From: Clostridiales bacterium
Lineage (GTDB): Bacteria; Bacillota; Clostridia; Christensenellales; Aristaeellaceae
Direction of reading: 5' to 3'
DNA: 64,000 nucleotides
NCBI GenBank assembly: GCA_015056175.1
Contig: SVGT01000001.1
Coordinates: 141,806-205,805, forward strand
Part shown: piece by piece, positions 41,508 to 50,824 of the stretch
Layout: each line of letters begins with the position of its first letter
Numbering within the stretch: position 1 is the stretch's first letter
Notes under the pieces: model-generated
Database searches by the model: none
Told to the model about the DNA's origin: nothing
What the model saw: the letters and a program-made list of their open reading frames with translations, nothing else
Position numbers and translations under genes: made by a program

Positions 41508-43103
41508 TTACGCCTGATACACCTTTTTGCCGCCAAGATACACGCGCTCCACCCGGATGCTGTGGATGCTGCCTGCGTCCGTTTCAAAGGGGTTTTGGGC
41601 AAGCACGGTAAAGTCCGCCAGCATGCCGGGCTTGATCTCTCCCTTCACATGCTCATCAAAGCTGGCATAGGCGCCCTGTTTGGTGTAGCTGTCCAGCGCC
41701 TCCTGCACGGTAAAGGCTTCATAAGGCAAATAAGGTGCGCAGCCCTGCAGATCCTGCCGGGTCACAGCGCACTGCATGCCGCCCAGCGCAAAGGGCTTTT
41801 CCACCGGGCAGTCGCTGCCGTTGCTGACGGTCACGCCCTTTTGCATCAGCGTTTTCCAGGCATAGCTGCTCCCGGCCAGCTCCTCCCCCGCTCGCTCGCG
41901 GACGATGTGGATATCATAATCCAGAAAAATGCTCTGGGCATATACATGCAAGCCCATTTTTGCGATCTTGTCCAATTGATCCGGACGGGTGATCTGGCAG
42001 TGTACGATGCCGTGGCGCTCATCCTGACGGGGGTGCTTTGCCCGCGCATTTTCCAGTGCGGAAATCACCATATCCAGACACCTGTCGCCGATGCAGTGCA
42101 CCGCCGTCTGCATGCCGTTTTCCTGGGCACAGCCGATGAGCTGATCAAACTCCTCCTGAGTAAATACGCTCAGACCGCAGGTGGATGCATCATCTGCATA
42201 GGGACGGCTCAGGTATGCCGTACGCGCGCCCAGTGCGCCGTCGCCCAGCATTTTCAGCGGCCCGATGCGGAACATATCCGTGCCTGCGCCCGTCTTATTG
42301 CCCTTCGCCATAAAATCCCGGAAGGCGTCCAGCTTGTTGAAATTGGCCTGCTCATACACGCGGACGGTCAGTGCGCCCTCTTCCTCCAATTCCCGATACG
42401 CCTGGTTCACCACCTCCCAGCTGAGGGTGTGGAACACGCAGTAATCGTCCGTCTGGCAGCTGGTCACGCCGTAGCTGTTCAGCGCAGCGCAGGCCGCACG
42501 GAGCATGTTTTTCACATCCTCCTTGGAGGGGGCGGGGATGGCCTCGTACACCATGTCCATGGCGTTGTCAAAAAACAGACCGTCGCACACGCCGTCCGTC
42601 ATGCCGATGCGGCCGCCCTCCACCTGCTTGGTTTCCGCCGTAACGCCCAGCATGTCCAGCGCCCTGCTGTTCACCGCCAGCGCATGGCCGCAGGCGCGGG
42701 TGGCCACCACCGGATGAGAGGTGGACACCTTGTCCAGATCCCAGCGGTTGGGCATGCGCTTTTCATCCGCAAAAAAATCCTGATTCCAGCCGCGGCCGAT
42801 GATCCAGCCGCCCCGCCCGGGCGCAGTAGCCCGGAGGCAGGAGATCATATCCTCAAGAGAGCGGGTATGCTCCTGCAGGGGCGCCGTGCTCAGCGCCTGG
42901 CCGTAGCTGAGCAGATGCATATGGCTGTCGTTGAGACCTGCGCAGACAAACGCGCCCTCAAGATCCACCGTTTCATCCCGGGAAAGCGTTTGCGCCTCCT
43001 GATCAGAGCCTGCAAAAATAAAGCGGCCGTCCTCCACCGCAAAGGCCTCCTGGAGAGGCAGCGTGCCCGTATAGACCCGGGCGTTGTGATATACCGTAAT
43101 CAT
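41508..43103 (-). CDS. Amidohydrolase family protein (YtcJ-like)
   Basis: 531 residues. Amidohydrolase_3 layout: N-terminal beta sandwich, NDSHMHLLSYG with the HxH metal ligands (about 59-61), CIGDRC and HCQITRPDQL with further His ligands, SNGSDCPVE with the metal Asp, and a C-terminal return to the sandwich domain. YtcJ-like enzymes hydrolyse exocyclic amide or formamide bonds; the substrate is unknown. ATG 43103 follows GGAGG. Single-gene unit. Confidence 0.9.
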   Translation of the reverse strand: MITVYHNARVYTGTLPLQEAFAVEDGRFIFAGSDQEAQTLSRDETVDLEGAFVCAGLNDSHMHLLSYGQALSTAPLQEHTRSLEDMISCLRATAPGRGGWIIGRGWNQDFFADEKRMPNRWDLDKVSTSHPVVATRACGHALAVNSRALDMLGVTAETKQVEGGRIGMTDGVCDGLFFDNAMDMVYEAIPAPSKEDVKNMLRAACAALNSYGVTSCQTDDYCVFHTLSWEVVNQAYRELEEEGALTVRVYEQANFNKLDAFRDFMAKGNKTGAGTDMFRIGPLKMLGDGALGARTAYLSRPYADDASTCGLSVFTQEEFDQLIGCAQENGMQTAVHCIGDRCLDMVISALENARAKHPRQDERHGIVHCQITRPDQLDKIAKMGLHVYAQSIFLDYDIHIVRERAGEELAGSSYAWKTLMQKGVTVSNGSDCPVEKPFALGGMQCAVTRQDLQGCAPYLPYEAFTVQEALDSYTKQGAYASFDEHVKGEIKPGMLADFTVLAQNPFETDAGSIHSIRVERVYLGGKKVYQA

Positions 43104-43175
43104 CCCGATCCTCCGAATTGCTTTTTTCCTATTGTAGCGGATACGGCCAAAGATTGCAATACACCCGTCCGCCGT

Positions 43176-43210
43176 CAAAAAAAGTGCTCTCCCGCATCGG
43201 GAGAGCACTT
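43176..43210 (-). terminator. Terminator of the peptidoglycan-binding lipoprotein gene
   Basis: Perfect 12-bp stem AGTGCTCTCCCG with its complement (43183-43194 with 43198-43209) and seven T on the minus strand. Confidence 0.93.
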
Positions 43211-43222
43211 GATGTTTGTAGA

Positions 43223-45073
43223 TCAGGATCCTTCGGGGAAATCGCCTTCAAACAGCACGCGCTGGGTGGCATGGCCGGCCTTGCCGTCCTGCTTGAGGCC
43301 CTTGGCCGCCTGCAGCTTCTTGACAGCCGTTTCGGTGCTTTCGCCAAAGTAGCCGTCGGTCACGCCGTTGTAGTAGCCCTGCTCCTTGAGTTCCTCCTGC
43401 AGCTTGCGCACCAGAGAGCCGTAATGGCCGCGCTCCAGCGTCACATAGGTATCGTCGGGGGAGGGAGTGACCAGCACGTACACATTGTCCGGAATGGCCG
43501 TTGCGGAGGTGCTGGGCTTGGCGGTGGCGGAGGAGCCGTTCAGCTTATCCCAGGTGCCTTCGCCCACCTTTCCGTCCACCGTCAGGCCGTTGGCACGCTG
43601 GAAGGCGCGCACAGCGTCGCGGGTGGCTGCGCCAAAGTCGCCGTCCACGTCGCCGCTGTAGAAGCCCAGCGTCTTCAATCTGCTCTGCAGACGCACCACC
43701 TTTTCGCCCTGGCTGCCCATCTGCAGCGTGGCAGAAGGCGTAGCGGTGGGCCTGGGGGTAGCAGTGGCAGCCGCCTTGGCGGAGGAGGAGTACAGGCGCG
43801 ATGCAGTCTGAGCGCCCACGCGGCCGTCGGCAGTCAGGCCGTTGCGGTTCTGGAAGGCGCGCACGGCGCTGCGGGTGCTTTCGCCAAAGTCGCCGTCCAC
43901 ATTGCCGTTATAGTAACCCAGCCTCTTGAGCCGGTTCTGCAGCGTGATCACTTCATCGCCGCGGCTGCCGATCTCCAGCACGTCGCTGCCGGCAGCTGCC
44001 GCAGAGGAGGAGTTCAGCTTGGAGAGCGTTTCGCTGCCCGCCTTGCCGTCGGCAGTCAATCCGTTCTGGCGCTGGAATTCCTTCACAGCCTGTTCGGTGC
44101 TGTCGCCAAAGTCGCCGTCGATATTGCCGGTGTAATAGCCCAGCGCCTTCAGGCGGGTCTGCAGCGTACGCACGGCGTCGCCCTCGCTGCCCTTCTTGAG
44201 GGAGGTGCCCACGATGCCGGCGGAGGTGGAGGTACCCTTGGCAGAGGAGGAGAACAGCGCATCCAGCGTCACCTTGCCGGCGATGCCGTCCCAGTAGGAG
44301 CAGTTGCGCTTCTGGAAGGCGATGACGGCGGCCTCGGTAGAGGCGTCAAAGCGGCCGGTGGCCTCTCCGTCCAGATAGCCCAGCCGGATGAGACGATCCT
44401 GCATCTTGGTCACCAGAGAGCCGGTGGAGCCCACCTGCAGGTAGGTATCCTCGCTGTACTGGGGCGCGCTGGTGGGACGGGGCGTGGGCGTAGCGGTCAC
44501 CTGGGGCCTGGCAGTCACATTGGTGCTGGCCAGCTTGCGCAGCGTTTCGATACCGGCGATGCCGTCCACTTCCAGACCCATCTGCTGCTGGAACTGCTTG
44601 ACGGCCGTTTCGGTCATTTCGCCAAAGTCGCCGTCGGCGCTGCCCTTGAGATAACCCAGAGCCTTCAGCTTCTGCTGCAGGTCCCTGACCGCCGCACCGG
44701 TAGCGCCCAGCTTCAGGATGTTGGAGGGCGTTGCGGTGGGCGCATCGGTGGTAATCACAACGGGCGGCACGGTGGCAGAGCCAATCACAGGCGCCTGGGT
44801 GGTGTTGTTGAGGATCACCGGCGTCTGCTGGTTGATGATGTTCACGGTATTGGCAGGCTGATTGCTGGGCAGCGTGACAACAGCCGTTTCCTTGGGCGCT
44901 TCCTGAGAGGGCGCGGGAGAATTGGTGTTCACATTCTGGGTGGGATACTCAGGGAATAGATCCCCCGTGGTACCCTCGATGGTGGGGGTATTGGCATAAC
45001 AGCCGCTGAGCGCCAGCACGCATACCAGCAGCAGCACAAGACCCATACGCTTCATTGCCTTAGAGTTCTTCAT
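43223..45073 (-). CDS. Lipoprotein with six peptidoglycan-binding repeats
   Basis: 616 residues. Signal peptide with lipobox LSGC (Cys about 25), then a Thr/Pro/Asn-rich linker to about 145. Six PG_binding_1 (PF01471) modules of about 62 residues follow, each with a L-x-L/Q-G-x-x-G start, a V-x-x-L-Q-x-x-L-x-x-L-G-Y/F core and D-G-D-F-G-x-x-T. Ser/Ala/Thr/Pro-rich linkers join several of them. Repeat 2 is the most divergent (RFDAST and CSYWDG). There is no catalytic domain, so it likely acts as a surface anchor or wall organiser. ATG 45073 is nearest to the GGAG site. Confidence 0.92.
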   Translation of the reverse strand: MKNSKAMKRMGLVLLLVCVLALSGCYANTPTIEGTTGDLFPEYPTQNVNTNSPAPSQEAPKETAVVTLPSNQPANTVNIINQQTPVILNNTTQAPVIGSATVPPVVITTDAPTATPSNILKLGATGAAVRDLQQKLKALGYLKGSADGDFGEMTETAVKQFQQQMGLEVDGIAGIETLRKLASTNVTARPQVTATPTPRPTSAPQYSEDTYLQVGSTGSLVTKMQDRLIRLGYLDGEATGRFDASTEAAVIAFQKRNCSYWDGIAGKVTLDALFSSSAKGTSTSAGIVGTSLKKGSEGDAVRTLQTRLKALGYYTGNIDGDFGDSTEQAVKEFQRQNGLTADGKAGSETLSKLNSSSAAAAGSDVLEIGSRGDEVITLQNRLKRLGYYNGNVDGDFGESTRSAVRAFQNRNGLTADGRVGAQTASRLYSSSAKAAATATPRPTATPSATLQMGSQGEKVVRLQSRLKTLGFYSGDVDGDFGAATRDAVRAFQRANGLTVDGKVGEGTWDKLNGSSATAKPSTSATAIPDNVYVLVTPSPDDTYVTLERGHYGSLVRKLQEELKEQGYYNGVTDGYFGESTETAVKKLQAAKGLKQDGKAGHATQRVLFEGDFPEGS

Positions 45074-45177
45074 GTCTCCACGCTTCCTTCCCGGTTCTTC
45101 ATCTATATGACGAAGCACCCCATGCGATTTATTCCGCATATTTGCTTAAAATGATCAAAAATCCTTGGTTTTACGGA

Positions 45178-45792
45178 TCAAAGAGCGTCCGTATAATGCC
45201 AGGTCTGCCAGCCGCGGTTTGCCGCAGCGACGATATTGGCATAAGAATCGTCAATAAACAGCGTTTTTGCAGGCACAAGGGCGTATCTTTCCTCGATCAG
45301 GCGGAAGATCTCGCTTTCCGGCTTCCACATTTTTTCCCTTCCGCTGACCACGATGCCGTCCAGCAATTTGAAAAAATCAAATTTCGCATACACCCGGTCA
45401 AAGGCGGTCACGCCGTAGTTGGTAAGGGCGTACACCTTTTTGCCTTCTTCCCTGAGGACGGCAATATCCTGTGCCAGCGGCAGCACCACCCGATCCTCAT
45501 GGTAGTGCTCATAAGCACGGAGCACCTCATGCCAGGCATGGGGAACACCCGCATATTCCGCTATACGGCGGGCCACCTCTTCATCAGACCACAGGCCCTT
45601 GTCAAACTGACCCCAGTACCATTCATGGTCCTGCACGAACATGGCGTCGCCCAGTTTTTTTCGGTGCTCTTCGCTCAGAAAGGCGTTTCGGATATGCGCT
45701 GTATCAAAGCGAAACAGCACATTGCCCACGTCAAACACCACGTTATCTGCACAGCGTGCTCTTTCCGCCAGTTCCGGGACGTGATAGCGCAT
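45178..45792 (-). CDS. HAD-IA family hydrolase (YihX-like)
   Basis: 204 residues. Motif I VVFDVGNVLFRFD, where Gly takes the usual second Asp place as in YihX/epoxide-hydrolase N-terminal phosphatases; motif II LTNYG; motif III Lys in KPESEIF; motif IV FIDDSYANI. Relatives dephosphorylate sugar phosphates; substrate unknown. ATG 45792 is chosen because AGGCAGG lies upstream, although spacing is long. Confidence 0.85.
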   Translation of the reverse strand: MRYHVPELAERARCADNVVFDVGNVLFRFDTAHIRNAFLSEEHRKKLGDAMFVQDHEWYWGQFDKGLWSDEEVARRIAEYAGVPHAWHEVLRAYEHYHEDRVVLPLAQDIAVLREEGKKVYALTNYGVTAFDRVYAKFDFFKLLDGIVVSGREKMWKPESEIFRLIEERYALVPAKTLFIDDSYANIVAAANRGWQTWHYTDAL

Positions 45793-45900
45793 CAAAAAAA
45801 CCTGCCTTTCTCCCGCTAAATATATTAACACACTTGAAACACTTTTTCAACACTTTATCTGCCCCAAACGCATACAAATTCCCGCTTCTTTCCCTTTTGC

Positions 45901-45928
45901 TTGACAAGAAAAGCGCCGCAGGTATAAT
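45901..45928 (+). promoter_or_regulatory. Promoter of luxS
   Basis: TTGACA (45901-45906), 16-base spacer, TATAAT (45923-45928). Confidence 0.82.
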
Positions 45929-45974
45929 GAAGCGTGTGTTTTTTCATTTTCCCCACGTACCAAGGAGGCATCCC

Positions 45975-46439
45975 ATGAAACAGATCGCCAGCTTTACCGT
46001 GAACCACGACGTCCTGGAAAAGGGCATGTACATTTCCCGCATCGACGGCGACACCGTGACCTACGACCTGCGCATGAAAAAACCCAACGGCGGGGATTAT
46101 CTTGAGAACGCCGCCATGCACACCTTTGAGCATCTGTTCGCCACCTATGCCCGCAACAGCCGCTATACCGATCAGGTGGTGTACGTGGGCCCCATGGGCT
46201 GCCGCACCGGCTTTTATCTGCTGATGCGCGATACCGTATCCTATGCAGAGGCCATTGCGCTGGTGCAGGAAAGCTTCCGCTTCATTGCGGATTTTGAAGG
46301 CGCCATCCCCGGCGCCCAGTACTCCAGGGAATGCGGCAATTATCTGGAGCACGACCTGGCAGGCGCCAGGGAGATCGCAAAGGACATGTGCCGGGTGCTT
46401 TCCGGCTGGACGGAAGCGGACATGGTCTACAAGCCTTGA
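45975..46439 (+). CDS. luxS: S-ribosylhomocysteine lyase (autoinducer-2 synthesis)
   Basis: 154 residues, the standard size. The metal site HTFEH (H49, H53) and the later Cys in ECGNY are present, as are FDLRM-like TYDLRMKKPN and GPMGCRTGFYL with the catalytic Cys. LuxS splits S-ribosylhomocysteine into homocysteine and DPD, recycling the by-product of methylation and yielding AI-2. ATG follows AAGGAGG. The stop overlaps the -35 of the next transcription unit. Confidence 0.97.
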   Translation: MKQIASFTVNHDVLEKGMYISRIDGDTVTYDLRMKKPNGGDYLENAAMHTFEHLFATYARNSRYTDQVVYVGPMGCRTGFYLLMRDTVSYAEAIALVQESFRFIADFEGAIPGAQYSRECGNYLEHDLAGAREIAKDMCRVLSGWTEADMVYKP

Positions 46440-46465
46440 CACTTAAAGCCCTTCTGTGATACAAT
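46436..46465 (+). promoter_or_regulatory. Promoter of pnuC, overlapping the luxS stop
   Basis: TTGACA (46436-46441), 18-base spacer, TACAAT (46460-46465). The predicted start near 46472 gives a leader of about 112 bases. Confidence 0.75.
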
Positions 46466-46471
46466 CGTCCG

Positions 46472-46583
46472 CGAAAGTCAACAAGCTTTTCCCACCGGGG
46501 AAAGGGCTGTAAAAGCCCGTGAACGCATCGTTAGGTCTTTGAAGATGCGCTCGCGGGCGTTTTTTGTTCAGGAGGCTGTTTTG
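46472..46583 (+). promoter_or_regulatory. Structured pnuC leader with attenuator (candidate riboswitch)
   Basis: A hairpin CTTTTCCC/GGGGAAAG (about 46486-46504) and a GGGCT/AGCCC hairpin (46504-46508 with 46514-46518) precede a terminator: GCCCG and CGCATC pair with GATGCG and CGGGC (46515-46529 with 46544-46558), then GTTTTTTG. The terminator uses bases 46515-46518 that the GGGCT hairpin also needs, so the two structures exclude each other. The class of RNA is not recognised; the NAD+-II (pnuC motif) class is the first to test. Confidence 0.6.
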
Positions 46584-47279
46584 ATGCTGAAAAACCCGTT
46601 CAAAGCCCTGCGCAAACGAGAATGGATTCTGTGGGGCATTTCTTTGCTGCTGGTGCTGCTTTCCAATTTGCTCTGTGGGCAGATGGACGCGGTCAATCTG
46701 GCCGCCACCTCTCTTGGCGTTACGGCGCTGATCTTTATCGCCCGGGGCGACGTGTGGGGACAGATCCTGACGGTGGTCTTTTCCATCCTCTACGGCATCG
46801 TTTCTTTCCGCTTCCGCTACTGGGGCGAAATGATCACCTACCTTGGCATGACGCTGCCCATCGCCGTGATGAGCATCATCACCTGGCTGAAAAACCCCTA
46901 CGGCAAGGACGTAAACGAGGTCAGGATCGCCCGTCTGGGAAAGGGCGGCACGCTGATGATGTGGGCGCTGACACTGGCAGTTACCGCAGTGTTCTACTTT
47001 ATCCTCCGCGCCTTTGATACCCCCAACCTCCTCCCCTCCACCTTTTCCGTCACCACCAGCTTTCTGGCCTGCTACCTGCTCATGATGCGCAACAGCCACT
47101 ATGCCCTGGCCTATGCCGCAAACGACGTGGTGCTCATCATCCTGTGGGTGCTGGCTACGCTGAGCGACCTTTCTTATCTCCCCATGGTGGTCAATTTTTC
47201 CATGTTCCTCATCAACGATCTGTACGGCTTCATCAGCTGGAAAAAGCGGGAGAAGAAGCAGGGGCTGAAAGCTGCCTGA
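46584..47279 (+). CDS. pnuC: Nicotinamide riboside/mononucleotide transporter PnuC
   Basis: 231 residues with about seven hydrophobic helices. FRYWGEMITYLGMTLPIAVMSI and ITWLKNPYG are family landmarks, as is VNFSMFLINDLYGFISWKK at the C-terminus. PnuC facilitates uptake of nicotinamide riboside (or thiamine-like ligands in PnuT) for NAD synthesis. ATG 46584 follows AGGAGG; the in-frame ATG at 46539 lies inside the terminator. A DUF4127 gene follows after 97 bases. Confidence 0.9.
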   Translation: MLKNPFKALRKREWILWGISLLLVLLSNLLCGQMDAVNLAATSLGVTALIFIARGDVWGQILTVVFSILYGIVSFRFRYWGEMITYLGMTLPIAVMSIITWLKNPYGKDVNEVRIARLGKGGTLMMWALTLAVTAVFYFILRAFDTPNLLPSTFSVTTSFLACYLLMMRNSHYALAYAANDVVLIILWVLATLSDLSYLPMVVNFSMFLINDLYGFISWKKREKKQGLKAA

Positions 47280-47376
47280 TGCAAATAACAGTTTACTTCC
47301 CCCGCATTGCGTGGTAGAATAACCGTAAGCAATTCCCCCGATTCAGGCGAAAAAAACAGCTCAAGGAGTCAGAAAA

Positions 47377-48885
47377 ATGAAAAAGATCGTATTGCTTCCG
47401 CTGGATGAAAGACCCTGCAATTACATATACCCCCAGAACATGTTCAATAATGACGATATCCATATCACCGTCCCCGACATGAGCATCATGGGCAACAAAA
47501 AGACCCCCGGCGATCACGAAAAGATCGTTGAGTTCCTGCTTGAGGAAACCAAAGACGCCTACGGCCTGGTGCTGTCCGTGGATACGCTGCTCTACGGCGG
47601 CATTCTGCCCAGCCGCCTGCATTATTTCACCGAGGAAGAGCTGAAGGAACGGCTAAGCGTCATCCGCAAGATCCGCGAAAACAACCCGGATCTGATCATC
47701 TACGCCTTCAACCTGATCATGCGCTGCCCCCAGTATTCCAGCTCGGACGAGGAGCCGGATTATTACGAATACTGCGGTCTGGAGATCTTCAAATACGGCT
47801 ATTACAACCACAAAAAAGAGCTGGGCGTGATCACCGAGGAGGAGCAAAAGGCCTTTGACAGCATGCAGGTTCCCGAAAAGGAAGTGCAGGATTTCCTCCA
47901 CCGCCGCGAAACCAACTGCGCACTGAATATCGCAGCGCTGGACCTGGTGGAAGAAAAGATCATCGATTTCCTGATCATTCCCCAGGACGATTCCAGCGAG
48001 TTTGGCTGGACCGCCATCGACCAGCGGAAGATCAGCAAGATCATCAGCAAAAAGAACCTGCAGCTTTCCGTGTACATGTATCCCGGCGCCGACGAAGTGG
48101 CCAACACGCTGCTGTCCAAAATGGTGCTGAAGATCGAAAAGAAGCGCCCGCTGTTCTACGTCAAATACAACTCCGTCAGCGCCCCCAGGACCATTCCCTT
48201 CCTGGAGGACCGGTATCTGGACCTGACGGTGAACTACCAGATCCTGGCGGCAGGCGGCCTGATTACCCAGAACCTGAGCGAAGCGGACATTGTGCTGTGC
48301 GTCAATGCCAACGGCATTTCCATGATGGAAAAATCCACGCTGGATCACGAATGTGACCGGGGCATGACCACCTTCCGCAACATGCCGGAATTCATGGAGT
48401 TCATGGACTATTGCGTGAACGACCTGCACAAGAAGGTAGCCGTGGCGGACGTGGCCACCATCAACGGCTCCGACTATGAACTGATCGCCATGATGCAGCA
48501 GAAGGATCTTCTGCTCAAGGTGGCCTCCTACGCCGGCTGGAATACCTCCAGCAATACCCTGGGCACCTGCATCCCCCACGCCGTGGTCAACTACCTCTAC
48601 GGCAACACCAAGGCGCACTATGATTTCCTCGTTTCCCGCTACATTGAAGATTTTGCCTACATGACCTGCGTGCGCGCCAAGGTGCTTGCCACCCTGGAAG
48701 CCCGGGGCATGAACTACTTCTCTGTGGACGGTCAGCGCGGCGTTGTGGCAAAGGAAGTGAAGGCCGAGATCGAAGCCTTTATCCCGGAATACCTTCAGTC
48801 CATCCAGGATCATTACGTGATCCGCGATTGCTACATGCCCTGGTCCCGTATGTTTGAAGTGGGCATCCTGGCCAGCTACAAATAA
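47377..48885 (+). CDS. DUF4127 family protein
   Basis: 502 residues. Family signatures LLPLDERPCNYIYPQ at the N-terminus, LSVDTLLYGGILPSR, and YAGWNTSSNTLGTCI in the C-terminal third. No signal peptide or membrane helix, so cytosolic. DUF4127 proteins are found in Bacillota and their biochemical role is unknown; the Asp/Arg/Cys and Asn-rich motifs suggest an enzyme. ATG follows AAGGAG. A strong terminator closes the unit. Confidence 0.88.
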   Translation: MKKIVLLPLDERPCNYIYPQNMFNNDDIHITVPDMSIMGNKKTPGDHEKIVEFLLEETKDAYGLVLSVDTLLYGGILPSRLHYFTEEELKERLSVIRKIRENNPDLIIYAFNLIMRCPQYSSSDEEPDYYEYCGLEIFKYGYYNHKKELGVITEEEQKAFDSMQVPEKEVQDFLHRRETNCALNIAALDLVEEKIIDFLIIPQDDSSEFGWTAIDQRKISKIISKKNLQLSVYMYPGADEVANTLLSKMVLKIEKKRPLFYVKYNSVSAPRTIPFLEDRYLDLTVNYQILAAGGLITQNLSEADIVLCVNANGISMMEKSTLDHECDRGMTTFRNMPEFMEFMDYCVNDLHKKVAVADVATINGSDYELIAMMQQKDLLLKVASYAGWNTSSNTLGTCIPHAVVNYLYGNTKAHYDFLVSRYIEDFAYMTCVRAKVLATLEARGMNYFSVDGQRGVVAKEVKAEIEAFIPEYLQSIQDHYVIRDCYMPWSRMFEVGILASYK

Positions 48886-48925
48886 TCAGGCAAACCGCAT
48901 ATCCGCAGGCGTCTGCCTCCGGAAT

Positions 48926-48959
48926 CAAAAAGCCCCGATGACATTCATCGGGGCTTTGC
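48926..48959. terminator. Bidirectional terminator
   Basis: Perfect 13-bp stem AAAGCCCCGATGA with its complement around a CAT loop, between the DUF4127 gene and convergent pepF. Confidence 0.95.
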
Positions 48960-48982
48960 TTATGCGGTTTCGGGTGCGTTCT

Positions 48983-50776
48983 TTATGCCTTCAGGGCTTC
49001 CTCCAGCATATCCACCGTATCGCTGAACACCTTCAGGGCGCTGCGCACGGTGCTTTCGTCGTTCATATCCACGCCGGCCAGCTTCAGCGCCTCAATGGGA
49101 GGCACGCTGCCACCTGCGGACAGGAACTTCTTGTAATCCGCAACGGCGCTTTCGCCCAGCGTCAGAATGCGGTCGGCAATGGCCACGGCGGCGGAGAAGC
49201 CGGTGGCGTACTGATACACATAGAAGGCGCGGTAGAAGTGGGGAATGCGCATCCACTCATGGCCGATCATATCGTCCACGTCCACGGCGGCGCCGTAATA
49301 CTTTTTGTTCAGCTCCATGTACACCTTGGTCAGCGCCTCGTTGGTCAGCGCCTCGCCCCGCTCTGCCATCAGATGGCTTTCCTTTTCAAAGGCGGCAAAC
49401 ATGGTCTGGCGGAACACGGTGGTGCGGAATTCCTCCACCAGCTGGTTGCACAGGAAGGCGGTGGCCGTCTTGTTGCCCTTGAACTTGTTCATCAGGTGGC
49501 GCATGAGCAGCACCTCGTTGCAGGTGGAAGCCACTTCGGCTACAAACAGGCTGTAGCCCGCCTTGGTGAAGGGCAGGGCGTTATCGCTGTGCCAGGAATG
49601 CAGGGCATGGCCCATTTCGTGCGCCAGCGTCATGCAGCCCATCAGATCATCCGTATGGTTGAGGAGCACATAGGGGTGCACGTCGTAGCAGCCGGAGGAA
49701 TAGGCGCCGGAGCGCTTGTTCTTGTTTTCGTAAACGTCGATCCAGCCCTCTTCCTTGGCCTTGCGCAGCAGGTTCAGATAATCCTCGCCCAGGGGCTTAA
49801 GGCCCTCCAGCACCAGATCGTAGGCTTCGTCATATGTCATCTTCATATCGAAATCTTCGATGATGGAGGTGTAGAGATCATACATGTTCAGCTTATCCAG
49901 GCCCAGCTTCTCCTTGCGGATGTTCAGCGCCTTGGTCAAAGCGGGCAGCGCCTCCTCCATGGCGGACAGCAAGCTGTCGTACACCTTTTCGGGGATCTGG
50001 CTGCCGTCCAGGGAGGCAGCGCGGCTGGAAGGATAATTGCGGGCGCGGGCGGTAAATACATCGCCCTTGACGGAGGAAGCGTACATGGCGGTGATGGTGG
50101 AGGCAAACTTGCCAAAGGTGCCCATCATGGCCTCATAGGCTTCCTTGCGCACAGCCTGGTTGCGGCTGCGGATCAATTCGCCGTAATTGGCATGGGTCAG
50201 GCGGATCTTGTTGCCCTCGTCATCCGTCACTTCCGGGAAGGGCACGTCCACCGCATCAAACATGTTGAAAATGTCGCTGGGCGCGCCCAGCACTTCGCCG
50301 GCGGCAGCCAGCAGCTTTTCCTGCGCCGCGTCCAGGGTATGGGGCTTGCGGCGGAGGATCTCCTTGATGTACACGTCGTAATCCGCAAAATCGGGATCAG
50401 AGGCCAGCTCGAGCAGTTCCTCCTCAGGCATGGCCAGCAGTTCGGGCTCCAGGAACGCAGTGGCGCTCTGTGCTTCCACGATCAGGGACATGGCGCGGGA
50501 GGCCAAAGCCTGATAGGTGGAGTTACCGCTGTCCTCATCCTGCTTCATGAAGGCGTAGCCGTACAGCTTATCCAGCATGCGCATGCCGCGGAAGCTTTCT
50601 ATGATGGCCGCCTTGGGATCCTCCGCCACATGACCCTGGAAGCGGGCATACTCCCCAACCAGCTGGCGGATCCTGGCAAAATCCTGTTCAAACGCTTCGT
50701 CGTTTTCATAAATATCCGTCAGTTTCCACTGATATTTGGGATCCATTTCACTGCGGTTTTTCAATTCCTGTGCCAT
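48983..50776 (-). CDS. pepF: Oligoendopeptidase F (M3B metallopeptidase)
   Basis: 597 residues. N-terminal helical Oligopep_F domain, then the zinc motif HEMGHALHSW (about 387-396, two His plus Glu) in the M3 catalytic domain and the third ligand Glu in EVASTCNEVLL. Cytosolic peptidase that trims oligopeptides. ATG 50776 follows GGAGG. Its promoter lies 50-75 bases upstream. Confidence 0.96.
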   Translation of the reverse strand: MAQELKNRSEMDPKYQWKLTDIYENDEAFEQDFARIRQLVGEYARFQGHVAEDPKAAIIESFRGMRMLDKLYGYAFMKQDEDSGNSTYQALASRAMSLIVEAQSATAFLEPELLAMPEEELLELASDPDFADYDVYIKEILRRKPHTLDAAQEKLLAAAGEVLGAPSDIFNMFDAVDVPFPEVTDDEGNKIRLTHANYGELIRSRNQAVRKEAYEAMMGTFGKFASTITAMYASSVKGDVFTARARNYPSSRAASLDGSQIPEKVYDSLLSAMEEALPALTKALNIRKEKLGLDKLNMYDLYTSIIEDFDMKMTYDEAYDLVLEGLKPLGEDYLNLLRKAKEEGWIDVYENKNKRSGAYSSGCYDVHPYVLLNHTDDLMGCMTLAHEMGHALHSWHSDNALPFTKAGYSLFVAEVASTCNEVLLMRHLMNKFKGNKTATAFLCNQLVEEFRTTVFRQTMFAAFEKESHLMAERGEALTNEALTKVYMELNKKYYGAAVDVDDMIGHEWMRIPHFYRAFYVYQYATGFSAAVAIADRILTLGESAVADYKKFLSAGGSVPPIEALKLAGVDMNDESTVRSALKVFSDTVDMLEEALKA

Positions 50777-50824
50777 ACTTTTCCTCCGTAACGGGCCTGT
50801 GCCCGCATCCATTGTTTTGCCCAC

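Noticed and set aside
43223..45073. A wall hydrolase
   Set aside because: Only peptidoglycan-binding modules and a lipobox are visible; no amidase, glucosaminidase or peptidase motif.
46539..46583. An upstream ATG extending PnuC by 15 residues
   Set aside because: It lies in the leader terminator; AGGAGG directly precedes ATG 46584.
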